From: Flavimobilis sp052324925
Lineage (GTDB): Bacteria > Actinomycetota > Actinomycetes > Actinomycetales > Cellulomonadaceae
Assembly (NCBI GenBank): GCA_052324925.1
Contig: JBQPRE010000005.1
Strand: one strand, 5' to 3'
DNA length: 64,000 nucleotides
The translations under genes and the position numbers were made by a program. Of this stretch, positions 9,206 to 17,640 are shown piece after piece; position 1 is the first letter of the stretch, and every line of letters starts with the position of its first letter. The notes under the pieces are model-generated. The model was not told where the DNA came from, did not search any database, and was given only the letters and a program-made list of their open reading frames with translations.

Positions 9206-10328
9206 GTCAGTCCTGCTTGCTGGAGGCGGAACCGCCGGCCACGTCAACCCGCTGCTCGCGGTCGCCGACGAGCTCCGTGCTCGTCACCCCGCGGCGCGGC
9301 TGACGGTCCTCGGCACGGCCGAGGGGCTCGAGGCGGAGCTGGTTCCGGCGCGTGGCTATGACCTGGTTCCTGTGCCGCGCGTCCCGCTGCCGCGGCGTCC
9401 GTCGGCCGATCTCTTCTCGGTCCCCGCGCGGCTGCGCGCGGCCGTGCGCGTCGCTCACGACGCGATCGAGGCGACGGGTGCACAGGTTGTCGTCGGCTTC
9501 GGCGGGTACGTGTCGACCCCCGCCTACCTTGCGGCGCGGCGCGCCGGCGTGCCGGTCGTCGTGCACGAGCAGAATGCGCGGCCGGGCCTCGCGAACCGGA
9601 TCGGCGCGCGACGCGCGGCCGCGGTCGCGGTGACCTTCCCGGGAACGCCGCTGCGCGGGGCGCGGCTGACGGGGCTGCCGTTGCGTCGCGAGATCGCTGC
9701 GCTCGCGCTCGCGCGCCGCACCGACGTGGCCGATGCCCGGCGGGAGGCGGCGGCGATGTTCGGTCTCGATCCCGGGCGCCCGACGCTCGTCGTCACGGGT
9801 GGCTCGCTGGGCGCTCAGAGCCTCAACACGGCGATGTCGGGTGCTGCCGGGGCGCTCGCGAAGCTCGGGGCATCGCGGCCCCAGGTGCTCCACCTCACGG
9901 GTCGGGGCAAGGACGCTGACGTGCGTGCCGCGGTCGAGGCGGCGAGCCTCGGCGGCGACTACATCGTCGCGGAGTACGTGCTCGAGATGGAGCGTGCGCT
10001 CGCGCTCGCCGACTTCGTGCTGTGCCGTGCCGGAGCCGGCACGGTCGCCGAGCTCACAGCGCTGGGGATCCCGGCGGCCTACGTCCCGTTGCCCATCGGC
10101 AACGGTGAACAGCGACTCAACGCCCAGCCCGCCGTCGACGCGGGTGGTGGCTTGCTCATCGAGGATCGTCTGCTCTCCCCGGCGTGGGTCGCGGCAACGC
10201 TTCTGCCGTTGCTCGGGGATTCCGCGCGGCGCGTGGACATGGCGTCGGCAGCCGCCCGTGTGGGTCGCCCCGAGGCGACCGCCGCGGTGGTCGATCTCGT
10301 CGAGGATGCGGCGGGTGGGGCGCGATGA
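9198..10328 (+). CDS. murG: Lipid II synthase MurG (GlcNAc transferase)
   Basis: Peripheral membrane GT28 enzyme that adds GlcNAc to lipid I to make lipid II. The 376-aa product starts with the glycine-rich loop G9-GGTAGH15-VNP and has a second UDP-binding region (VTGGSLGAQSLN) and the AGAGTVAEL segment of the nucleotide-sugar site. The GTG at 9198 has a strong purine-rich ribosome site just upstream (GGAAGGGGAG) and lies inside the ftsW end. Confidence 0.96.
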   Translation: MLESVLLAGGGTAGHVNPLLAVADELRARHPAARLTVLGTAEGLEAELVPARGYDLVPVPRVPLPRRPSADLFSVPARLRAAVRVAHDAIEATGAQVVVGFGGYVSTPAYLAARRAGVPVVVHEQNARPGLANRIGARRAAAVAVTFPGTPLRGARLTGLPLRREIAALALARRTDVADARREAAAMFGLDPGRPTLVVTGGSLGAQSLNTAMSGAAGALAKLGASRPQVLHLTGRGKDADVRAAVEAASLGGDYIVAEYVLEMERALALADFVLCRAGAGTVAELTALGIPAAYVPLPIGNGEQRLNAQPAVDAGGGLLIEDRLLSPAWVAATLLPLLGDSARRVDMASAAARVGRPEATAAVVDLVEDAAGGAR

Positions 10329-11764
10329 CGGGCTCGACCGCGTGGCGGGACACGCCAGCGACGCTGGACGGGCTCGGTCGGGTCCATCTCATCGGCATCG
10401 GCGGGGCCGGGGTGTCGGTCGTCGCGCGGCTGCTCGCTGCGCGCGGCATTGCGGTCCAGGGGTCCGACGCGCACGGCTCGGACGTTGTTGACGCGCTGCG
10501 CGCCGAGGGTGTCACCGTGTGGGTGGGGCATGACGCGTCCCAAGTCGCCGGGGCCGACACGCTCGTCATCTCGAGCGCGGTCCGCGAGACGAATCCCGAG
10601 CTGGCTGCCGCGCGCGCGGCAGGCCTTCGGGTCCTGCACCGTTCGGAGGCGCTCGCGCTGCTCATGGATGGCACGCGTGCGGTCGCGGTCGCGGGTGCGC
10701 ACGGCAAGACGACGACCTCCGCGATGATCGCGGTCATCCTTGCCGAGGCCGGGGCCGATCCGTCGTTCGCGATCGGCGGTTCGGTGCGGCTGTCCACGGG
10801 CGCGGTGCCGGGCGGTCACCTCGGGTCGGGGGACGTGCTCGTCGCTGAGGCTGACGAGTCCGACGGCTCCTTCCTCAACTATCGGCCCGAGATCGCTGTC
10901 GTGACGAACGTCGAGCCCGATCACCTCGATCACTACGGAACGCGCGAGGCCTTCGAGGCAGCGTTCGTCGAGTTCGCTGCGCGCATCCGTCCGGGCGGGC
11001 TGCTCGTGGCGTGCGCCGACGACCCGGGGGCCGCCGCGCTCACGGCGGCACATCGTGCGGCGGGCGGTGAGGCGCTCACGTATGGCGGACCGGGCGCCGA
11101 CGTCGTTGTCGCTCACCATGTCGCGGACGGCGACGGGGGTCGCTTCACGCTCACTGTTCCCGCCGCATCAGGTCTCGTGCCTGCCGATGCGACGCGCGAG
11201 GTGGTGCTCGAGGTCCCGGGTCTTCACAACGCGCTCGACGCGGCGGCGGCTCTTGTCACGACGCTGCGGCTCGGGCTCGAGCTTGATGCTGCGGTCGCGG
11301 GCATCGCCCGCTTCCTGGGCACCGGGCGTCGGTTCGAGGAGCGCGGCACGTCCGGTGGCGTGCGCGTGATCGACGACTACGCGCACCACCCGACGGAGGT
11401 CGCTGCGCTGCTTCGTGCGGCACGGCCCGCCGCGGCGGGCGGTCGTGTCCTCGTGCTCTTCCAGCCGCACCTGTTCTCGCGGACGCGGACGTTCGCGCGT
11501 GAGTTTGCCGACGCGCTCGAGCTGGCCGACGTCGCGGTCGTCACCGATGTCTATGCGGCGCGCGAGGACGTCGATCCGCTCGTCACGGGGGCGACGATCA
11601 CGGATCTCATGAGCGGGCGGGGTCGTCATGTGGCCGGGAAGCGAGAGGCCGCGCTCGCCGTCGCGGCGCTCGCGCGGGCGGGCGATGTCGTGCTCACGGT
11701 GGGCGCGGGCGACGTCACTCATCTGGCTCCCGTCGTTCTCGAGGCCCTCGCGGACCGCCCGTGA
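10325..11764 (+). CDS. murC: UDP-MurNAc:L-alanine ligase MurC
   Basis: First Mur ligase, adding L-Ala to UDP-MurNAc in the cytoplasm. The 479-aa product has the N-terminal GIGGAGVS nucleotide-binding loop, the ATP loop G124-AHGK128-TTTS, and C-terminal DDYAHHPTE and FQPHLFSRT motifs typical of MurC. The start overlaps the murG stop (ATGA). Confidence 0.96.
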   Translation: MTGSTAWRDTPATLDGLGRVHLIGIGGAGVSVVARLLAARGIAVQGSDAHGSDVVDALRAEGVTVWVGHDASQVAGADTLVISSAVRETNPELAAARAAGLRVLHRSEALALLMDGTRAVAVAGAHGKTTTSAMIAVILAEAGADPSFAIGGSVRLSTGAVPGGHLGSGDVLVAEADESDGSFLNYRPEIAVVTNVEPDHLDHYGTREAFEAAFVEFAARIRPGGLLVACADDPGAAALTAAHRAAGGEALTYGGPGADVVVAHHVADGDGGRFTLTVPAASGLVPADATREVVLEVPGLHNALDAAAALVTTLRLGLELDAAVAGIARFLGTGRRFEERGTSGGVRVIDDYAHHPTEVAALLRAARPAAAGGRVLVLFQPHLFSRTRTFAREFADALELADVAVVTDVYAAREDVDPLVTGATITDLMSGRGRHVAGKREAALAVAALARAGDVVLTVGAGDVTHLAPVVLEALADRP

Positions 11765-12948
11765 AGCCTCCGGCACGCCCCCGGCCGACCCCTCCCCGGC
11801 GCCCCGAGGAGCCGATGGCTCCGCGGGGCCCCCGGACGAGGGACGAGCGGACGGGCCTGCGTCCGCCGGGCGAGGCGCCGCCGGACGAGGCCCCGCAGGG
11901 TGAGGCCCCGGGGAGCGAGCGCGCGGCGGGTGCGCGCGGGACGAGCCCCGCGTCATCGAGGTCACGTGCCTCGTCGTCTGCGTCGTCGTCTGCGTCGTCA
12001 CCTGCGCCGTCGTCGCGTCCCGCGTCCGTTCCGCCGGCCGCTGGCCGGCCGACGGGTGCGCGCCGTGGTGGGGGCACGACAGGTGAGACGCCTCGGTCGG
12101 CGGCGTCGTCGGGCGCTGCGCGTCCGACGGTGAGCCTGGCGTCCGCAAAGACGGTCGCGTCCGCGCGCACGGGTGCTGTTCCGCTCGTCGCGGGGCCGCG
12201 GCGTCAGGTCGTCTCGACCGGTCTGGCGGCACGGCGGGCGGAGATCGACGCGCAGCGTCGCAGGCGCTGGTGGGTGCGGAGCGCGTGGGCTGCTGCGGGC
12301 GTCGTCGCCCTCGGCGCGCTCGTGTGGGGCGTCTTCTTCTCGCCCTTGTTCGCGCTCGACCCGGGTGAGGTTGTCGTCTCGGGGGAGGGCACCGTCATCG
12401 AACCGGGCGATGTCTCGCGGGTCATCGACGAGGTGGCGGATGTTCCGCTCACGCGGCTCGACACCGTGGCGTTGCGCGGCCGGATCCTCGACGTCCCCGG
12501 TGTGCGCGACGCACGGCTCACGCGTGACTGGCCTCGGGGGCTGAGGGTCGAGCTTGTCTCGCGCGAGCCCGTCGCTGCGGTCCCGCAGGGGCCGGGTGTC
12601 GTCCTGCTCGACGACGAGGGCGTCCAGGTGGGCCGCGCGGCTTCGGCGCCTGAGGGGCTGCCGACGATGACGTTCGACATCGCCGACGAGGGGCGTCGGA
12701 CGCTCGAGTCGGCGCTCATCCTGCTCAATGCGTTGCCGGAGTCGCTCGCGCGCGAGGTGCGGACGATCTCGGCCGAGAGCCCGGATGACGTGCGGATGAC
12801 GTTGAGCGGGGGAGCGACCGTGCTGTGGGGCGGCAAAGCGGATGCGGCGCTCAAGGTCCGGGTGGTCGAGGTGTTGCGGACCGCGCAGAAGACGAAGGGC
12901 TCGAAGGTCTTCGACGTGTCTGCACCCACGGCGCCCATCACACGGTGA
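11761..12948 (+). CDS. ftsQ: Cell division protein FtsQ (DivIB-type, POTRA domain)
   Basis: Bitopic divisome protein that links FtsL/FtsB-type proteins to the septal synthase. The 395-aa product has a long Pro/Ala/Arg/Ser-rich cytoplasmic region (about 1-170), one transmembrane helix (about 177-197), a POTRA domain starting near DPGEVVVSG and an FtsQ-type beta domain. The GTG overlaps the murC stop. The low-complexity N-terminus is far longer than in E. coli FtsQ, in parallel with ftsI here. Confidence 0.92.
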   Translation: MKPPARPRPTPPRRPEEPMAPRGPRTRDERTGLRPPGEAPPDEAPQGEAPGSERAAGARGTSPASSRSRASSSASSSASSPAPSSRPASVPPAAGRPTGARRGGGTTGETPRSAASSGAARPTVSLASAKTVASARTGAVPLVAGPRRQVVSTGLAARRAEIDAQRRRRWWVRSAWAAAGVVALGALVWGVFFSPLFALDPGEVVVSGEGTVIEPGDVSRVIDEVADVPLTRLDTVALRGRILDVPGVRDARLTRDWPRGLRVELVSREPVAAVPQGPGVVLLDDEGVQVGRAASAPEGLPTMTFDIADEGRRTLESALILLNALPESLAREVRTISAESPDDVRMTLSGGATVLWGGKADAALKVRVVEVLRTAQKTKGSKVFDVSAPTAPITR

Positions 12949-13057
12949 CGTACGTCGCGATCCGTTCTGTCCGAGCTGTCGGGGCCAGTGGCGCGACACG
13001 CGCGACACGCGACGCCGAGGTGCTTGGTCCTTGGCGCGGTCCGACCTACCGTCGACG

Positions 13058-13097
13058 TAGCACAATCTGACATAACTCTAACCCTCTACCTGAGGGT
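13058..13097 (+). promoter_or_regulatory. ftsZ upstream regulatory region with inverted repeat
   Basis: The 180-nt gap before ftsZ contains ACCCTC (13081-13086), a TACCT loop and GAGGGT (13092-13097), a perfect 6-bp inverted repeat 31 nt before the start. AT-richer sequence just upstream (13058-13080) contains possible -10 hexamers such as TAGCAC and TAACTC. The exact promoter cannot be assigned by eye. Confidence 0.4.
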
Positions 13098-13128
13098 GAA
13101 GGTTGCGACCGACCGAGAGGCACCTCCC

Positions 13129-14484
13129 GTGGCAACACCGCAGAACTACCTGGCAGTCATCAAGGTGGTGGGCATCGGCGGTGGTGGCGTGAACGCCGTC
13201 AACCGCATGATCGAGGTCGAGCTCAAGGGCGTCGAGTTCATCGCGATCAACACCGACGCACAGGCCCTTCTCATGTCGGACGCCGACGTCAAGCTCGACG
13301 TGGGCCGCGAGCTCACGCGTGGTCTCGGGGCGGGCGCCGACCCCGAGGTCGGCAAGAAGGCAGCCGAGGACCACGCGGAGGAGATCGAGGACGTCCTGCG
13401 CGGCGCCGACATGGTCTTCGTCACCGCGGGCGAGGGCGGCGGCACCGGCACGGGTGGCGCGCCCGTCGTCGCGCGCATCGCACGCTCGCTCGGCGCATTG
13501 ACGGTGGGCGTCGTCACGCGGCCGTTCTCGTTCGAGGGTCGTCGTCGTGCCAACCAGGCCGACGCCGGCATCGAGGCGCTGCGCAACGAGGTCGACACGC
13601 TCATCGTCATCCCGAACGACCGCCTGCTGTCGATGGCGGACCGCTCGGTGTCCGCGCTCAGCGCGTTCCACCAGGCTGACCAGGTGCTCCTCTCAGGTGT
13701 CCAGGGCATCACCGACCTCATCACGACGCCGGGTCTGATCAACCTCGACTTCGCGGACGTCAAGTCCGTCATGCAGGGCGCGGGCTCTGCGCTCATGGGT
13801 ATCGGTTCTGCTCGCGGCGAGGACCGTGCGGTCCAGGCCGCCGAGCTCGCGATCTCCTCCCCGCTCCTCGAGGCCTCGATCGACGGCGCCCACGGCGTGC
13901 TCATCTCGATCCAGGGTGGCTCTGACCTCGGCCTGCAAGAGATCAACGAGGCTGCACGTCTCGTCCATGAGGCCGCCCACCCCGAGGCGAACATCATCTT
14001 CGGTACGGTCATCGACGACGCGCTCGGCGACGAGGTGCGCGTCACGGTGATCGCCGCGGGCTTCGACGGCGGTGCGCCTCTGCCCCGCAAGGACGGCCGC
14101 GGCCTCGGTCAGGTCGAGCCCGCAGCCGGCCGACCCGCTGCCGCGCCCGCCGCGCAGGCACCGGCTGCTGCGGCCCGCCGCGAGCCGTCGGCCCAGACGG
14201 GTGCGCACTCGCAGGTCCGTCCGATCCTCCCGATCGAGGACGACGCGGATCGTCCGTCGTGGCAGCGCGCGGTTCAGCCGCAGAGCACGCACCCCGCTGA
14301 CGCGGAGCCCGTGCGTCCGGCGTCGCCGTACGCGCGCTCGGCAGCGGGCGAGCAGGTTCCCGCGTTCCTCGGCGACACCGACGAACCGCAGGCGACCGGA
14401 CGGCTCGAGGTCCCGCGAGTCTTTGAGGAGGAAGCTCCGCGTCGGCGTGCCGACGACCTGGATATCCCGGACTTCCTCAAGTGA
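13129..14484 (+). CDS. ftsZ: Cell division GTPase FtsZ
   Basis: Tubulin-like GTPase that forms the Z ring. The 451-aa product has the tubulin signature G103-GGTGTGG110, a linker rich in Ala/Pro/Arg/Gln (about 325-440) and the conserved C-terminal peptide DDLDIPDFLK that binds SepF and other tethers. The GTG at 13129 is chosen because the conserved YLAVIKVVGIGGGG begins seven residues later and GAGAGG (13115-13120) is well placed. sepF is two genes downstream. Confidence 0.97.
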   Translation: MATPQNYLAVIKVVGIGGGGVNAVNRMIEVELKGVEFIAINTDAQALLMSDADVKLDVGRELTRGLGAGADPEVGKKAAEDHAEEIEDVLRGADMVFVTAGEGGGTGTGGAPVVARIARSLGALTVGVVTRPFSFEGRRRANQADAGIEALRNEVDTLIVIPNDRLLSMADRSVSALSAFHQADQVLLSGVQGITDLITTPGLINLDFADVKSVMQGAGSALMGIGSARGEDRAVQAAELAISSPLLEASIDGAHGVLISIQGGSDLGLQEINEAARLVHEAAHPEANIIFGTVIDDALGDEVRVTVIAAGFDGGAPLPRKDGRGLGQVEPAAGRPAAAPAAQAPAAAARREPSAQTGAHSQVRPILPIEDDADRPSWQRAVQPQSTHPADAEPVRPASPYARSAAGEQVPAFLGDTDEPQATGRLEVPRVFEEEAPRRRADDLDIPDFLK

Positions 14485-14488
14485 CCCG

Positions 14489-15274
14489 ATGACCCTGGCT
14501 CCACGCGAACCCCGGCTGTCCGAGTACGACCTCGGCGCTGGGGTTCGCGCTGTCTTCACGGAGTCGGCGGGCGGGGTGTCGCCCACCCCGTGGGGTCCGC
14601 TCGACGCACCCGGGCTCAACCTGGGGCTCACGTGCGGTGACGAGGCCGAGCGAGTGCGGGCCAACCGAAGGCTGCTCGCGCGCTCCCTCGGGCTCGAGGT
14701 CGTGTACGCCGTCCAGGTGCACGGCGCGACCGTCCTCGAGGCGGCGGGGCCGATGAGAGTGGACGTCGACGCCGTCGGCGAGGCCGACGGCCTCGTCACG
14801 TCCACGGTCGGCCTCGGCCTCGCGGTCCAGGTGGCGGACTGCGTCCCGGTTCTGCTCGCTGACGCGCGCGCGGGTGTCGTCGGCGTGGCCCACGCCGGTC
14901 GCCGTGGCGTCGAGCGTGACGTCGTCGGCGCGGTTCTCGACGCGATGGCGGGCCTCGGTGCGACGGCCGCCCGTACGCGGGTCGTCGTCGGCCCGAGCGC
15001 GTGCGGGCGCTGCTACGAGGTGCCGGCGACCTTGCAGGAGGCTGTCGCGGCCCTCGCTCCGTCGTCGATGTCGACGACGTCGTGGGGGACACCTGCGCTC
15101 GACCTTCCTGCCGCCGTCATCGCGCGCCTGCGGCGCGCGGGCGTCGAGGACATCACGCACGACGCGCGGTGCACGATCGAGGACCCTTCGCTCTTCTCCC
15201 ATCGCCGCGCGACCCGGCCGGGTGGCCCCGGTACGACAGGCCGTCTCGCGGGAGTCGTCGCGCTCACGGCGTGA
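14489..15274 (+). CDS. pgeF: Laccase-domain protein PgeF (YfiH family)
   Basis: Multicopper-oxidase-like fold protein of the YfiH/LACC1 family. Members act as purine nucleoside phosphorylases/deaminases or as a peptidoglycan editing factor. The 261-aa product has the putative zinc ligands H78 (QVHG), C118 (ADCVP) and H135 (VAHAGRRG). It begins 4 nt after the ftsZ stop, its usual actinobacterial position. The yggS gene that commonly follows is missing here. Confidence 0.88.
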   Translation: MTLAPREPRLSEYDLGAGVRAVFTESAGGVSPTPWGPLDAPGLNLGLTCGDEAERVRANRRLLARSLGLEVVYAVQVHGATVLEAAGPMRVDVDAVGEADGLVTSTVGLGLAVQVADCVPVLLADARAGVVGVAHAGRRGVERDVVGAVLDAMAGLGATAARTRVVVGPSACGRCYEVPATLQEAVAALAPSSMSTTSWGTPALDLPAAVIARLRRAGVEDITHDARCTIEDPSLFSHRRATRPGGPGTTGRLAGVVALTA

Positions 15275-15380
15275 GGGCGCCGGCGGCGAGCCGGCGGTGC
15301 CGACTCCGGTCAGTGCCTCACCGTGGATTCCCCCGGGCGACACGGGCGTGTCGGTACGGGAGGAGCACGGGGGTGCCGGT

Positions 15381-15386
15381 TAGCGT
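15381..15386 (+). promoter_or_regulatory. Possible -10 element of the sepF promoter
   Basis: TAGCGT matches TANNNT and lies 47 nt before the sepF ATG in a 159-nt gap. The same hexamer occurs upstream of wag31 and dps in this window. No clear -35 is visible. Confidence 0.35.
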
Positions 15387-15433
15387 GGAGCCACCCCCAT
15401 GGGTGAACTGGACGACGACGGAGGAGCAAGGCG

Positions 15434-15913
15434 ATGGCCGGAGCGCTGCGCAAGACGATGCTGTACCTGGGCCTCGCGGACGACCGCGGCGGCCAGGAGT
15501 ACGCCGAGGACTACCACGACGAGTACGTCGAGGACTACCAGGACTTCGAGCCCGAGGTGGAGACCGTGAGCGAGACGCATGCACAGGTAACCCCGATCAG
15601 CCGTGGTGTGCAGGCGGTGGCGTCGGCTCCCGAGCTGCGTCGCATCACGACGGTTCACCCCCGGTCGTACAACGACGCACGTCAGATCGGCGAGGCCTTC
15701 CGGTCCGGGACGCCCGTCATCATCAACCTCTCGGACATGGACGACTCGGACGCCAAGCGTCTCGTCGACTTCTCGGCAGGGCTGATCTTCGGTCTCCGTG
15801 GCTCGATCGAGCGCGTGACGAACAAGGTCTTCCTCCTGTCTCCCGAGAGCGTGGAGATCTCCGGTGAGAACCGCGGCGAAAACGCGCGCGCCGGCATCTT
15901 CAACCAGAGCTGA
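15434..15913 (+). CDS. sepF: Cell division protein SepF
   Basis: Membrane-binding FtsZ tether that substitutes for FtsA/ZipA in actinobacteria. The 159-aa product has an N-terminal amphipathic segment, an acidic Asp/Glu/Tyr-rich linker (about 20-45) and the SepF core (about 70-155) beginning near TTVHPRSYNDARQIGEAF. GGAG and AAGG elements precede the ATG. It lies 159 nt after pgeF with its own possible promoter, and yggT follows at 12 nt. Confidence 0.93.
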   Translation: MAGALRKTMLYLGLADDRGGQEYAEDYHDEYVEDYQDFEPEVETVSETHAQVTPISRGVQAVASAPELRRITTVHPRSYNDARQIGEAFRSGTPVIINLSDMDDSDAKRLVDFSAGLIFGLRGSIERVTNKVFLLSPESVEISGENRGENARAGIFNQS

Positions 15914-15925
15914 CGCGCAGGTTCC

Positions 15926-16222
15926 GTGGACCTCCTTCTCTCCGTCCTGAGCCTCGTCGTCTGGCTCTACATGCTCGTCCTTCTGGCTCGGGTCGTCATT
16001 GACTGGATCCAGGTCTTTGCGCGCGACTGGCGGCCGCGCGGATTCGTGCTTGTCTTGTGCGAGTTCGTCTTCACGATCACCGATCCGCCACTGCGGCTGC
16101 TCAGGCGCTTCATCCCGCCCCTGCGTCTCGGACGGGTGCAGGTCGACCTGTCGTTCATCGTCCTCTTTCTCGCGTGTTCGCTTCTCATGAACGTTCTCGG
16201 GATACTCGCCCGATCGTTGTAG
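15926..16222 (+). CDS. YggT family membrane protein
   Basis: Small 98-aa membrane protein of the YggT/COG0762 family with hydrophobic segments near residues 2-22 and 73-95 and the conserved FTITDPPLRLLRRFIPP stretch between them. The molecular role is unsettled; constant linkage to sepF and wag31 suggests a part in envelope or division functions. It starts with GTG 12 nt after sepF and is probably cotranscribed with it. Confidence 0.85.
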   Translation: MDLLLSVLSLVVWLYMLVLLARVVIDWIQVFARDWRPRGFVLVLCEFVFTITDPPLRLLRRFIPPLRLGRVQVDLSFIVLFLACSLLMNVLGILARSL

Positions 16223-16270
16223 CGTGCACACCATGACGGCGTCGATGACGACCGTCCCCTAATTTTCCGA

Positions 16271-16302
16271 TAGCGTGATCCTCGGCGTACCTGACGTCAG
16301 GT
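16271..16302 (+). promoter_or_regulatory. wag31 upstream region: -10 hexamer and 14-bp perfect palindrome
   Basis: TAGCGT (16271-16276) is a plausible -10. Thirteen bp further on is a perfect 14-bp palindrome ACCTGACGTCAGGT (16289-16302), ending 38 nt before the wag31 ATG. Its place at or just after the expected transcription start suits an operator. Confidence 0.45.
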
Positions 16303-16340
16303 CCGTCAGGATCCGCAACGACTGCAACAGAGGTGACCCG

Positions 16341-17006
16341 ATGGAACTGCTGACCACGGACGACATCCTGAACAAGAAGTTCACGGCGACGAAGTTCCGC
16401 GAGGGCTACGACATCGTTGAGGTCGACGACTTCCTCGATGAGGTGCTCAACACGCTGCGCGCTTACGAGGGCGAGAACGGCGACCTCAAGAGCAAGCTCG
16501 CCGCAGCCGAGCGTCGGGTCGCAGAGCTCACGCGTCAGAACGCGGCCCAGGCTGCCGCGGCCGCATCCGCGCCGGCTCCGGTGCACACGCCCGAGCCGAC
16601 CCCCGCGCCCGCACCTGCTCCCGAGCCGGCGCCCGTCGCGCCGCCGGTCCCGGCCGCGCAGATGCGGATGTCCGAGCCCGAGTCCGCGACCGGCATGCTT
16701 CAGCTCGCGCAGAAGCTCCACGACGACTACGTGCGTTCGGGCCAGGAAGAAGGCGACCGTCTCGTGACGGAGGCGCGCAGCGAGGGTGAGCGCATCGTCC
16801 GCGAGGCGCAGGAGACCTCCGCTCGCACGCTCGGTCAGCTTGAGCAGGAGCGTGGTCTTCTCGAGAGGAAGATCGACGAGCTTCGCCAGTTCGAGCGTGA
16901 CTACCGCACGCGTCTGCAGAGCTACCTCGAGAACCTTCTCGGGGACCTCAACAACCGCGGTGCTGTGATGCCGGCCAACGAGAAGGACTCCGGCCGCTCC
17001 ATCTGA
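16341..17006 (+). CDS. wag31: Polar growth protein DivIVA/Wag31
   Basis: Coiled-coil scaffold that marks cell poles and organises polar wall growth in actinobacteria. The 221-aa product has the conserved membrane-binding N-terminus (KFREGYDIVEVDDFLDEV, about 18-35), a coiled coil (about 35-75), a Pro/Ala-rich spacer (about 75-110) and a second coiled coil (about 120-205). The ATG at 16341 follows AGAGG. It closes the division cluster; a long hairpin follows. Confidence 0.94.
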   Translation: MELLTTDDILNKKFTATKFREGYDIVEVDDFLDEVLNTLRAYEGENGDLKSKLAAAERRVAELTRQNAAQAAAAASAPAPVHTPEPTPAPAPAPEPAPVAPPVPAAQMRMSEPESATGMLQLAQKLHDDYVRSGQEEGDRLVTEARSEGERIVREAQETSARTLGQLEQERGLLERKIDELRQFERDYRTRLQSYLENLLGDLNNRGAVMPANEKDSGRSI

Positions 17007-17042
17007 CGGCGCCGCCCGCCTGAACGGGCACCCGTATTTTCG

Positions 17043-17088
17043 GTCGGGACGGACCCGCTGCACCTTGTGCGCGGTTGTCCGTCCCGAC
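17043..17088 (+). terminator. Long hairpin after wag31
   Basis: Perfect 12-bp arms (17043-17054 and 17077-17088) enclose a 22-nt region that can itself form CCGC/GCGG and GCAC/GTGC pairs. There is no T-tract, so termination is likely but not proven. The right arm contains the -35 of the next promoter. Confidence 0.6.
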
Positions 17089-17103
17089 TGTGACGTCTAT
17101 CCT
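17075..17103 (+). promoter_or_regulatory. Promoter of the TraR/DksA-family gene
   Basis: TTGTCC (17075-17080), 17-bp spacer, TATCCT (17098-17103). Transcription would start about 23 nt before the ATG, leaving room for GAGAGG. The -35 overlaps the preceding hairpin. Confidence 0.55.
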
Positions 17104-17133
17104 CAGCATTCCCGTAGTCAGAGAGGCCAGCCG

Positions 17134-17595
17134 ATGTCGATCCAGGACGCTACGCCCGCCCCCACGTTCGCCGAGCGCTTTCCGCGTCTTGCCAAGGACG
17201 TCAAGCTGTTCCAGGTGCGCGACGGCGAAGAGCCGTGGACGACGAAGGAGGTGAAGACGCTGGCCCTCGGCCTCATCGAGGAGTCGGAGCGTCTTGAGAT
17301 CGAGCTCGAGACCGCGGACGCGGACCTCACGGAGCTGCTGCGCAACTCTGGCGAGGGCGCCGGGGACGACCAGGCGGACTCGGGATCGAGCGCGCTGGAG
17401 CGCGAGCAGGAGCTGACGCTCGTCAACAACACCCGTGACCTCCTCGACCAGAACCGTCGCGCGCTGTCCCGCATCGCCGACGGCAGCTACGGGACGTGTG
17501 AGGTGTGCGGTGGGCCGATCGGGAAGGCGCGTCTCGAGGCGTTCCCCCGCGCGGCGATGTGCGTGCGCTGCAAGCAGCTTGCCGAACGTCGCTGA
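17134..17595 (+). CDS. TraR/DksA family zinc-finger protein
   Basis: Likely RNA-polymerase-associated regulator of the DksA/TraR type. The 153-aa product has a coiled-coil central part (about 45-110) and a C-terminal four-cysteine zinc finger (CEVC...CVRC). DksA binds the polymerase secondary channel and works with ppGpp in proteobacteria; whether this actinobacterial member does so is not known. The ATG follows GAGAGG (17121-17126). lspA follows 45 nt later. Confidence 0.82.
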   Translation: MSIQDATPAPTFAERFPRLAKDVKLFQVRDGEEPWTTKEVKTLALGLIEESERLEIELETADADLTELLRNSGEGAGDDQADSGSSALEREQELTLVNNTRDLLDQNRRALSRIADGSYGTCEVCGGPIGKARLEAFPRAAMCVRCKQLAERR

Positions 17596-17640
17596 TCGCT
17601 GCGGGGAGTACGGCCCTGGCCGTGGCAGACTGAGGCGGCC

